This document shows, in pieces, positions 9,071-15,701 of a DNA stretch of 64,000 nt; within the stretch, counting starts at the first letter, position 1; each line of letters begins with the position of its first letter. The stretch is from assembly GCF_900142525.1 (NCBI RefSeq), contig NZ_FRBD01000003.1, positions 124,001-188,000 of the forward strand. Direction: 5' to 3'. This DNA comes from Xylanibacter ruminicola. Its GTDB lineage: Bacteria; Bacteroidota; Bacteroidia; Bacteroidales; Bacteroidaceae. A program made the position numbers and the translations under genes. Under the pieces are notes generated by a model. It searched no databases and was not told the origin of the DNA. It worked only from the letters and a program-made list of their open reading frames with translations.

Positions 9071-9946
9071 ATGGCAAGACTGGTTACACGACAAGAAGCG
9101 GCAAGATTGCTCAATGTGTCAACCCAGACGGTGAGCAATTGGATTGAGAAAGGCTATATCAAAGCCCACATGTTGGATAATCACTTGTTAGTTGACAGGG
9201 AAACCATCGAGCAACACTTTGATAGCCTTCAAGACTTGGCACATCTGGAGAAAACAGTAAAGGAAAAGACAGAATATTTGCGTAAAGAGGACTTTAACCT
9301 TGAGTTTGAGATAAATGATCTCCTTGAAGCCCGTGATAGGCTGAAAGATGAACGTCTGTATGGCGTTTATCGCTGGATTGCCGATTATGCTACAAGGTCT
9401 GCAGATGGTATGTTCACAGAACAACAGCAGAAAATATTTCATCGGATGATGGATAATGGAAGTGCAGACTATATTGGCAAGGAATTAGGGCTTAGTCGTA
9501 GTAGAGTCGTAGATACTTTTTTCAATTGCCTTCGAAAAATCGCTAAAGTGATTGACTTGGCGAAAACTCAGGAAAAATGGGATGAAATGGAACAGGAGAA
9601 CAAGCGATTGAAACTACAGAATGCCTCACTGATACAACAGCTTAATGAATACAAAGCGAACATGGCTGCCCAAACGGCTACACCCTCAATCCCTGAGAAT
9701 GAAGCAAAAATCAAATTGCTCGGAAGCAATTTTGAAGAGTTCGCTTTCAGCGTAAGAGCTACCAATGTTTTAAGAGGTCTGGGTTGTGTTACCATGGCTG
9801 ATGTAGCCTGTCTGAAAAAGGCTGATCTGATGAACGCAAAGTTGTGTGGCAAAAAAACTGTCGAAGACATTGAGAAACTCCTGGCAGAGCATGGACTTTC
9901 CCTTGGTTCAAAACTACAGCTCCTCATGCATCCATCTGTCAAGTAA
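9071..9946 (+). CDS. Regulator with excisionase-type HTH, sigma-region-4-like HTH and alpha-CTD-like end
   Basis: This 291-residue protein has three recognisable parts. Residues 3-45 (TRQEAARLLNVSTQTVSNWIEKGYI) are a MerR/excisionase-type helix-turn-helix. Residues about 115-160 (FTEQQQKIFHRMMDNGSADYIGKELGLSRSRVVDTFFNCLRKI) look like sigma factor region 4. After a coiled coil (about 170-200), residues 225-285 (NVLRGLGCVTMADVACLKKADLMNAKLCGKKTVEDIEKLLAEHGL) resemble the C-terminal domain of RNA polymerase alpha. Such a build suits a transcription activator that bridges DNA and polymerase. It is last in the HIRAN operon and is the best local candidate to act on the three copies of the shared promoter. 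That link is inference. Confidence 0.75.
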   Translation: MARLVTRQEAARLLNVSTQTVSNWIEKGYIKAHMLDNHLLVDRETIEQHFDSLQDLAHLEKTVKEKTEYLRKEDFNLEFEINDLLEARDRLKDERLYGVYRWIADYATRSADGMFTEQQQKIFHRMMDNGSADYIGKELGLSRSRVVDTFFNCLRKIAKVIDLAKTQEKWDEMEQENKRLKLQNASLIQQLNEYKANMAAQTATPSIPENEAKIKLLGSNFEEFAFSVRATNVLRGLGCVTMADVACLKKADLMNAKLCGKKTVEDIEKLLAEHGLSLGSKLQLLMHPSVK

Positions 9947-10020
9947 CCCCCCCAGACAGAAAAGGATGGCAAGGCTTTTATACCCTGTCACCCTTCTCAT
10001 TATTGAAAGCTGTAAAGATT

Positions 10021-12285
10021 CTATCCGTTCAAAAGCTTTGTCACATCAGCCGGATTAAGCGCCCACTCGTAGGTGTATGCTTCATCTGCATCCTCCACAT
10101 TCTCCACTACGATAAGGTTCTGGGCCTTTGCCTTCATGTCGAGCAACTGACCAATGGAAAGCTTGGCCTCCAACTTATGTAGCAATGCCTCGATGGCCTC
10201 ACTGTTGGCTCCTCTCAGTGTCTGTGAGGTGAATGGCATTTCAAGCCAGATGATCTCATGCTTTGCTACGTCGAGTACACCGAATACCAGACCCTTGGAG
10301 AGATTACCCTCACTGATACGGACCATGTGCTGTACGCAGGAAGGATCGTAGGCCACACCCTTCTTCTCGGAAATCTTCATCGGATTGGCTGAGTCCATCC
10401 ATCCAACCACCAAATTTGGGGAGAGAGCACCTACAGAGTAGGCATTGCAGGTGAAGGTGACATACTTGGCACCAGCATTTTCCAGTTCCGGCAGCGACAA
10501 TTCGATATACTCGGCAGTTCCTACCATCTCCGGGATGGAACGGATGTCTCCTGAGTGCTTAGCACCAACGCACCTTAGACTATAGTAAGCACATTCAGAT
10601 ACCTTTCCATTGGCCAAAGCAATACGGGCACTCAAGTCCATGTCGAGGTGCTGCGCATGCAAGCCCTTACCCCACTGAAGGAACAAGCGGACTGCGTCAT
10701 CTTCTACAGGGAAGCGCGTTCCCATCAGAGCACAGGATGTATCCTGAATGGTAGTTGAACGGTCACCAACGCTGACAGGAATGTTGTAAAGCGAAGAATC
10801 AATAAAGATTGTCTTCGCCTCAGTTCCCTGAGCAGCAAAGCGTCTCGCCATAGAAGCCTTGTACAGGCCATCGACAGCATCTACCATTGCCTTACGAGCA
10901 TCATCATCGTAAAGCGCCAGTAGCTTGTTGGGCTCTATCTTGTGAGTGACACCTGTGATTGGACGAGCCAGACGTACTTCCTTGGGATCGAAGTATGTCT
11001 CTGCAGCATTGCCCAGTGACAGGAGCAGACGAGCTGGCAACTTGTCGGCAATCTCCTCAAAAGCTACAATTACCTTATCACTGCCAAAGCGGAGCATGGA
11101 CGCGAACAGGCAACGAGCGAAGAGACCTGGACGTTCCTTCAGCAATGCCAGAGTCATGTCAGCATCGTTCTCTGAACGAGCCCTATCCACACGCCCCTGC
11201 CATGTAGAATACTCCTGCTTGTAGAACACATCGAGAATCTCTGCAAGATGGTCGAAACCATTCTTGCGTGAGTATTCTCCCAGACGGAGCGCACGAATCA
11301 TGCGTACCCACATGCCGCGCTTCGGGTTCATATTCTCAGCAGCCTGCTTTGCAGTCAAAGGAATCGCGTTCAGCCATAGTGCCACACGTAGACATGCCCT
11401 GTGGTCGTACTTCAGCATCAGCTTCTTCTTCATGTCCTTTGCGGCATCTACACCACGATCAAGCGGCCCCCACATGTGGTAGTACAGCTTACGGGCATGG
11501 GCAACAAGTGTCTTTGGCTCGATAATCTGAACGTAGCCGGTCTTCTCATACCAGAGGTAACGCAGTATATCGGTAGGAGTCTTCAGCAGCTTTGCTGCCT
11601 CGCCTGCCTTATCTTGCTCTACCAACAGCTTGATGACGAGCGTGGCCGTTTCCTTCATCGTGATATTGGCATCCTCGGGTATCGGGAACTCGCGTAGCAG
11701 TTGTTCCAGCGAATCCTTCTGGGTTGCATCCAGAGGAGTAGAAGAAGCCAAGAGCGACGTGAATACATGTTTCATGTCGCTGATAGTGAACAGTCGCAGT
11801 TCCTTCAGCTTACTTCCCTGTCCCTTATAGACAAAATCGGCAGTCTCGAATGGTGTACCGCAGAACGGGCAACCATTATAGCGCTCGATGGGGAAGGTTC
11901 CTTCAGGAATAAGGTGTCCGCAAGGAAGTGTCGTTCCCTTGAAGCCAGCCTCCTTGCCAAAGAAATTGGCAATGAAAGTGATAAGATGGTCTGCAAGTGT
12001 TTCATCTGTAGGAACATTCCAACCCTTTACGAGCGATGCCCAGTTGAGCTTAACACCCATAACGTCATTGATGCACTCAGTTATCTCGGCAAGACGATCA
12101 GCAGGAACAGCATTCAGAGCATGAAGCAGTTCCTCACTAACGCAGAAACCGTTTTCCTTTAAACGCTTTGTGAATGCCAATACTGGCACAGAAGCCTCTG
12201 ATCTCATGTTGATGTCCTCACGGTTAATGTCGAGGAACACAGCCCTGTAGCGCAAAGCTACTCTTGTCAAAATCTCGTTATTCAT
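10021..12285 (-). CDS. RING-like zinc finger and TerD-like domain protein of an RNA-repair operon
   Basis: The 754-residue protein starts 12 bp after the last element of the RNA array and reads in the same direction as rtcB. Residues about 120-147 hold a CGH..CPFCG zinc-binding pattern of RING or treble-clef type. The middle (about 220-480) is alpha-helical and repeat-like, compatible with an RNA-binding helical-repeat fold such as TROVE, though I cannot prove that. Residues about 560-690 resemble TerD: HLDMDLSARIAL, then HSGDIRSIP, then AEYIELSLPEL and VTFTCNAYS. TerD domains bind calcium in stress systems. The arrangement recalls the MXAN_6230/SCO0854-type RING proteins found near RNA-repair genes; that recall is from memory. 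It may be an RNA-binding partner for the array transcripts and RtcB. Confidence 0.75.
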   Translation of the reverse strand: MNNEILTRVALRYRAVFLDINREDINMRSEASVPVLAFTKRLKENGFCVSEELLHALNAVPADRLAEITECINDVMGVKLNWASLVKGWNVPTDETLADHLITFIANFFGKEAGFKGTTLPCGHLIPEGTFPIERYNGCPFCGTPFETADFVYKGQGSKLKELRLFTISDMKHVFTSLLASSTPLDATQKDSLEQLLREFPIPEDANITMKETATLVIKLLVEQDKAGEAAKLLKTPTDILRYLWYEKTGYVQIIEPKTLVAHARKLYYHMWGPLDRGVDAAKDMKKKLMLKYDHRACLRVALWLNAIPLTAKQAAENMNPKRGMWVRMIRALRLGEYSRKNGFDHLAEILDVFYKQEYSTWQGRVDRARSENDADMTLALLKERPGLFARCLFASMLRFGSDKVIVAFEEIADKLPARLLLSLGNAAETYFDPKEVRLARPITGVTHKIEPNKLLALYDDDARKAMVDAVDGLYKASMARRFAAQGTEAKTIFIDSSLYNIPVSVGDRSTTIQDTSCALMGTRFPVEDDAVRLFLQWGKGLHAQHLDMDLSARIALANGKVSECAYYSLRCVGAKHSGDIRSIPEMVGTAEYIELSLPELENAGAKYVTFTCNAYSVGALSPNLVVGWMDSANPMKISEKKGVAYDPSCVQHMVRISEGNLSKGLVFGVLDVAKHEIIWLEMPFTSQTLRGANSEAIEALLHKLEAKLSIGQLLDMKAKAQNLIVVENVEDADEAYTYEWALNPADVTKLLNG

Positions 12286-12296
12286 ATCGTTAATAA

Positions 12297-12381
12297 TTTA
12301 AAAGGTAATTGGCTGGCAGCGACAGGTTGCATGTCTGTCTCAATGTAGAGCACAGGAGTATGCCAGCCTTGACCTTGTTAA
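12297..12381 (-). ncRNA. Structured RNA element A (long hairpin, not tRNA-like)
   Basis: Seventh and last element of the array, ending just before the TerD/RING gene. Reverse-strand order: AAGGTCAA, stem GGCTGGCA, then TACTCC, an inner hairpin (GACAG/CTGTC), stem TGCCAGCC, AATTACCTT. The 8-bp inner stem (12311-12318 with 12361-12368) is perfect, and AGGT/ACCT closes it. It carries the array-wide GGTCAA-N8-TACTCC core. Confidence 0.65.
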
Positions 12382-12480
12382 TACTAAGAGGTAATTGAGA
12401 AACTGAGCTTGAAAAGTTAGAGCCGTAGCCCTATCCGAATTGAAGTAAGTCCCACTTAGACCTCGTTGTCTTGTCTCTGA
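12382..12480 (-). ncRNA. Structured RNA element B (hairpin type)
   Basis: Sixth element. An outer GAGGT/ACCTC pairing (ACCTC at 12460-12464 on +, GAGGT at 12389-12393 on +) encloses the core GGTCTAA-N8-TACTTC. A stem UAGGGC/GCUCUA is capped by a UACG tetraloop of the stable UNCG type. Its ends share AATTACCTCT with elements A and D. Confidence 0.6.
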
Positions 12481-12599
12481 GCTGCGAGCAGGGCTCGAAC
12501 CTGCGACCCATAGTACCACTTTAGAAGTATGTGGCGATTGGTCCTTCTCAGGAAATGTCATCACAAGACCTATTGCTCTACCAACTGAGCTATCGCAGC
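12481..12599 (-). ncRNA. tRNA-like RNA C with insertion in place of the anticodon loop
   Basis: On the reverse strand this 119-nt element has a complete tRNA frame. A 7-bp acceptor stem (GCTGCGA/TCGCAGC, 12593-12599 with 12481-12487) is followed by TA, a D arm (GCTC..AGTTGGTA..GAGC), and a T arm with GCAGG-TTCGAGC-CCTGC (12488-12504). CCA is not encoded. Between D and T arms only a 4-bp anticodon-type stem (ATAG/CTAT) remains. The anticodon loop is replaced by about 55 nt that fold as two hairpins, GGUCUU/AAGGACC and GCCAC/GUGGU; the second loop displays UACUUC. No usable anticodon is visible, so it is not a decoding tRNA. Confidence 0.8.
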
Positions 12600-12600
12600 A

Positions 12601-12683
12601 TAAAGAGAGGTAATTGAAACGGCTAATTGGAGCCTCTTTAGCGTAAAGTCATAGAAGTAAGCCGTTCTTGACCTTCTCTTTTT
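12601..12683 (-). ncRNA. Structured RNA element D (long two-step hairpin)
   Basis: On the reverse strand an outer helix (AGAGAAGGT with ACCTCTCT) encloses a perfect 7-bp inner helix (AACGGCT/AGCCGTT; 12618-12624 with 12660-12666). TACTTC follows immediately after the 5' strand of the inner helix, and a small CUUUA-CGC-UAAAG hairpin sits in the loop. It shares the GGTCAA-N8-TACTTC core and AATTACCTCT end with elements A and B. Confidence 0.7.
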
Positions 12684-12685
12684 GA

Positions 12686-12802
12686 GGTGCGGGGCAGAGT
12701 CGAACTGCCGACACTTGACGGAGTATGTACTAATTGGCCTTGCCGTCTGGAAGGAAATTTCAGCACAAATTATCAATGCTCTACCGTCTGAGCTACCGCA
12801 CC
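12686..12802 (-). ncRNA. tRNA-like RNA E with insertion in place of the anticodon loop
   Basis: The 117-nt element has a 7-bp acceptor stem (GGTGCGG/CCGCACC, 12796-12802 with 12686-12692), a D arm GCTC-AGACGGTA-GAGC, and a T arm GGCAG-TTCGACT-CTGCC (12693-12709), all at tRNA spacing. The anticodon arm is again cut to a 4-bp stem (TTGA/TCAA) holding an insertion of about 55 nt. The insertion shares ATTTCCT, AAGGCCAAT and ACATACTCC with element C. CCA is not encoded. It can be read as a tRNA with an intron-like insertion, or as a decoy. Confidence 0.8.
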
Positions 12803-12813
12803 AATATGTTTGA

Positions 12814-12904
12814 GCGGCGGGCTGGAATCGAACCAGCAGTAACCATTTAGGAGTAAGCAAGCGTTTTGGCCATCTCTTTGGCAATTACGAAGCTTAACCG
12901 CCGC
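12814..12904 (-). ncRNA. Degenerate tRNA-like RNA F
   Basis: The 91-nt element has a perfect 7-bp acceptor stem (GCGGCGG/CCGCCGC, 12898-12904 with 12814-12820) and an intact T arm GCTGG-TTCGATT-CCAGC (12821-12837). The D arm is not recognisable. A bulged hairpin TTGCCA/TGGCCAA and a GTAA/TTAC closing stem fill the middle, with the core GGCCAA-N10-TACTCC between them. Confidence 0.7.
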
Positions 12905-12913
12905 ATTTGGAAA

Positions 12914-12992
12914 AGACGGAAAGTGCGACTCTAAACACGCCCCACAGTTAGGGCTCTAACTGGCAAGGAGTAAGAACTCGCTTGGTCCGTCT
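12914..12992 (-). ncRNA. Degenerate tRNA-like RNA G, first in the array
   Basis: The 79-nt element has a perfect 7-bp terminal helix (AGACGGA/TCCGTCT, 12986-12992 with 12914-12920). A hairpin GCGAG-UUCUUACUC-CUUGC presents the TACTCC core in its loop. A perfect 7-bp hairpin CAGTTAG-AGCC-CTAACTG follows, then an imperfect T-arm-like stem-loop containing TTTAGAGTCGC. It begins about 10 nt after the predicted transcription start of the array. Confidence 0.65.
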
Positions 12993-13008
12993 ATTTAATT
13001 TCTGTGTG

Positions 13009-13046
13009 CAAAATTACTTGCACGTTGTGTCAATTTGTGGGACAGG
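13009..13046 (-). promoter_or_regulatory. Shared operator/promoter, copy 3 (drives the RNA array)
   Basis: On the reverse strand: TGTCCCAC (13044-13037), exactly 20 bp, TAATTTTG (13016-13009). It shares TGTCCCAC, the internal TTGA..AAC and the -7 box with copies at 6071 and 8315. Transcription should start near 13002, directly before RNA G, and run through the array into the TerD/RING gene. Confidence 0.7.
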
Positions 13047-13084
13047 ATGAAAGAAATTTCGTTTTGATTCAATTTTTCTTTTCT

Positions 13085-14257
13085 TTATCCCTTAATCACT
13101 GCCACAGGAAGCAGTCTGGTCTTCACTTTTACAAGGTCTCTTTCATTGGCAATGACCTCCTCAATGTCCTTGTATGCTCCTGAAGCCTCCTGCATGTCCT
13201 CCTGAGAACGAATGGCATGGACGATGCCTTTTGCCTCAAGCTGTGCCACCTCTTGCTGCAGGTCCAGCGTCTTAATGGCCATCTTTCTTGAAAGGACGCG
13301 ACCGGCTCCGTGAGAGCATGAACAAAACGAATCGGGATTACCCAGACCTTCTACAATGTACGATGCAGTACCCTGTGAACCAGGAATGATGCCGATGACT
13401 CCTTCACGGGCAAGTGTTGCACCCTTGCGATGTACAATGACATCCTGCCCGAAGTGATGCTCAAAAGCTGCATAGTTATGGGCGATGTTAATCATCGGCT
13501 CAAACTCTATGCCCTTAAGAGAATCTGCCAGCACCTCCTCAATGCGCTCCATCATGAGCTTCCTGTTGCAAAGGGCGAAGTCTATGCAGTACCTCATCTC
13601 CTTCCAGTACATCTCAAATTCCCTGCTACCTCTGGCGAGGAAAGGCAGATGGATGTCTGGAGATACATTAGAGTACCATTGTGCATTGAGAGTAGCTGCT
13701 ATCTTGTTGTAGTAATCACCCACCTGCTTACCGAGGTTACGTGAACCGGAGTGAATCATGATCCAAAGAGTACCTTCTTCGTCCTTCTGAAGCTCAATGA
13801 AATGGTTTCCACCACCCAGAGTACCTACTTCGTGACGAATAGAGTGCTGACGGCGATTAGCCACCTCCAACTTATCTATGTCATGACCTTCAGGCAGGTA
13901 TTTCTCATCCTGTGGCTCGTTGTGGTGATCCATTCCCAGAGGAATACGCTCACGGATTCCCTTCATGATTCCCTTTCGGAGAACCTCTATAGGAATCTCA
14001 CTTACCTTCCAGTTCGTCTTGACGGCACACATGCCACAACCGATATCCACACCTACGGCATTCGGGATAACTACATCCTTGCATGCAAGCACACCACCGA
14101 TAGGCATTCCCATACCAGCATGCACGTCAGGCATGATGGCCAGGTGATGGAAGAGGAAGGGTAGGGTAGTCAGATTTTCAATCTGACGCATGGCCGACTC
14201 TTCTACATTGTCCGTCCAAATCTTAACAGGACAGTTGTTGATCATCTTAACTTCCAT
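13085..14257 (-). CDS. rtcB: RNA-splicing ligase RtcB
   Basis: RtcB joins RNA ends bearing a 2',3'-cyclic or 3'-phosphate to a 5'-hydroxyl, using GTP and manganese. The 390-residue protein has the family blocks: HAGMGMPIGG (46-55), the metal site GVDIGCGM with D71 and C74, GGGNHFIEL (about 150), HSGSRNLG (about 170), and SHGAGRVLSR (about 315) with the histidine that takes GMP. Length and motifs indicate an active enzyme. It is divergent from a WYL regulator, and its promoter carries a palindrome shared with that regulator. A separate promoter for the tRNA-like RNAs follows its stop. This is the counterpart of the E. coli rtcBA/rtcR locus, but with a different regulator and accessory protein. 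Confidence 0.96.
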   Translation of the reverse strand: MEVKMINNCPVKIWTDNVEESAMRQIENLTTLPFLFHHLAIMPDVHAGMGMPIGGVLACKDVVIPNAVGVDIGCGMCAVKTNWKVSEIPIEVLRKGIMKGIRERIPLGMDHHNEPQDEKYLPEGHDIDKLEVANRRQHSIRHEVGTLGGGNHFIELQKDEEGTLWIMIHSGSRNLGKQVGDYYNKIAATLNAQWYSNVSPDIHLPFLARGSREFEMYWKEMRYCIDFALCNRKLMMERIEEVLADSLKGIEFEPMINIAHNYAAFEHHFGQDVIVHRKGATLAREGVIGIIPGSQGTASYIVEGLGNPDSFCSCSHGAGRVLSRKMAIKTLDLQQEVAQLEAKGIVHAIRSQEDMQEASGAYKDIEEVIANERDLVKVKTRLLPVAVIKG

Positions 14258-14349
14258 TGTCGTTTTCTTTTTAATTGTTACACATCTTTAATAATAAGTG
14301 GTGCCTCGTAGCTCATTTCTAAACGTATCCGTTTTTCAGGAACGCGATG

Positions 14350-14386
14350 CAAAGTTAACTATATACTACGCAATCTTTCTGCGTAG
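14350..14386 (-). promoter_or_regulatory. rtcB promoter with 21-bp palindrome (site 1)
   Basis: CTACGCA-N7-TGCGTAG at 14366-14386 is a perfect 7-bp inverted repeat. Read towards rtcB, it ends with TTGCGTAG, then exactly 8 bp, then the -7 box TAACTTTG (14357-14350). No TTTG occupies the normal -33 place, so an activator bound to the palindrome may be needed. Confidence 0.75.
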
Positions 14387-14434
14387 TCGGAAAAAACTTT
14401 CAAAAATCAGTGAAAAAAGTACAAATTTTGAGTT

Positions 14435-14471
14435 CTGCGCAAATAGGTTGCGTAGAAATTGCTTATCTTTG
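14435..14471 (+). promoter_or_regulatory. WYL-gene promoter with 21-bp palindrome (site 2)
   Basis: CTGCGCAA-N5-TTGCGTAG (14435-14455) matches site 1 in sequence and length. It is followed by 8 bp and the -7 box TATCTTTG (14464-14471). The layout mirrors the rtcB promoter exactly, so one protein probably controls both directions. Confidence 0.75.
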
Positions 14472-14499
14472 TGACGTCTTAATCAAAAACGTGATAATT

Positions 14500-15528
14500 A
14501 TGCCTGCAAACAAGAATGCTTTGATTCGGTACAAGACTATCGATAACTGTCTTCGCAACTACTATCGTCGGTGGACACTTGAAGACCTCGTGGATGCCTG
14601 CTGTGATGCCCTCTATGACATGGAGGGAATCCGCAAGGGTGTTTCTGTCAGAACCGTTCAGGGTGACATACAGATGATGCGTTCTGACAAACTCGGTTAC
14701 AATGCGCCCATTGAGGTGTACGACCATAAGTATTATCGGTATGCGGATAAAGGCTATTCCATCATGAATATGCCGATGTCACAAAATGACTACGATGTGA
14801 TGCAGGAGGCCGTTGACATGCTTCGCCAACTGGAGGACTTTGAACAATTCTCGGAAATGTCGGACGTGGTCAGCCGCTTGCAGGACAAGCTGGCCATTAG
14901 CCGTAATAATCGCAAACCCATCATCCATTTCGACAGTGTTCCGAATCTGGCAGGTATCCGTTTGCTTAACCCTCTCTACAACTATATCGCTCACAAGCAG
15001 ACGCTGCGCATCATGTATCAGTCATTCAATGCGAGGAAACCTACGGAGTTTATACTTTGTCCGTATCTCTTGAAGGAATTCCGTAACCGCTGGTTCCTTT
15101 TTGGCTCTAAGCAGGATGACTTGAAGCTTTATAATTTACCCCTTGACCGCATCAAGAGTGTAGAGCCAACTAAGATTCCGTTCAAAGAGAACCCAGACTT
15201 TGATCCGGAGCATTTCTTCGATGATGTCATCGGTGTCAGCAAGAACGTCGGCAACAAACCTCGAACGATTAAGTTTTGGGCCAATAGAGAGCAGAGCCAT
15301 TACATCAAGACAAAACCAATACATCGGTCTCAGCAAGTAATAAGTGAGAACCATGAAGATGGCAGTTGCATATTTCAGATTGAGGTGGTCATCAACTTCG
15401 AAATGTATTCAGTCTTCATGTCGTATGGCTCCGGCATTAAGATCATCTATCCCCGCAATGCCTCAATGTATATGCGAGACAAACTTAAAGAGGCTTTGGC
15501 ACTCTATAATACTGAAGAAGAAAAATAA
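14500..15528 (+). CDS. WYL-domain transcriptional regulator of the rtcB locus
   Basis: The 342-residue protein has an N-terminal winged helix-turn-helix (about 10-75; ALIRYKTIDNCLRN, then VSVRTVQGDIQMMR). The central WYL domain (about 150-225; LRIMYQSF, then LCPYLLKEFRNRWFLFG, then YNLPLDRIKSV) is followed by a C-terminal WCX-like region. WYL proteins sense ligands, probably nucleic acids or nucleotides, and often control defence or repair genes. The start at 14500 (MPANKNALIRY) is chosen because the promoter's -7 box at 14464-14471 lies inside any longer frame. The gene diverges from rtcB, and both promoters carry the same palindrome, so it most likely regulates itself and rtcB. In role it replaces RtcR. 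Confidence 0.88.
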   Translation: MPANKNALIRYKTIDNCLRNYYRRWTLEDLVDACCDALYDMEGIRKGVSVRTVQGDIQMMRSDKLGYNAPIEVYDHKYYRYADKGYSIMNMPMSQNDYDVMQEAVDMLRQLEDFEQFSEMSDVVSRLQDKLAISRNNRKPIIHFDSVPNLAGIRLLNPLYNYIAHKQTLRIMYQSFNARKPTEFILCPYLLKEFRNRWFLFGSKQDDLKLYNLPLDRIKSVEPTKIPFKENPDFDPEHFFDDVIGVSKNVGNKPRTIKFWANREQSHYIKTKPIHRSQQVISENHEDGSCIFQIEVVINFEMYSVFMSYGSGIKIIYPRNASMYMRDKLKEALALYNTEEEK

Positions 15529-15701
15529 GGTATATTCAAGACCGAAACAGGTTTTGACTGCATCCCAAATGGTGGTAATGTAGGAATCGTGGTCCTATTT
15601 GGTAATTCCAAGTGAGGGAATGAAAAGTGAATGAAACTGTTTTTTTCCTTGTTTGTTTCTAAATCAATGTGTACTTTTGCACTCAAAAATTGAAATTAGG
15701 A

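Noticed and set aside
12593..12599. Calling elements C and E ordinary tRNA genes
   Set aside because: Acceptor, D and T arms are fine, but there is no 7-nt anticodon loop and no CCA, so a decoding function is unlikely.
12340..12884. Two reverse-strand open frames (12340-12564 and 12570-12884) across the RNA array
   Set aside because: They overlap well-formed tRNA-like and hairpin elements, have no Bacteroidetes start context, and their products have no protein-like composition.
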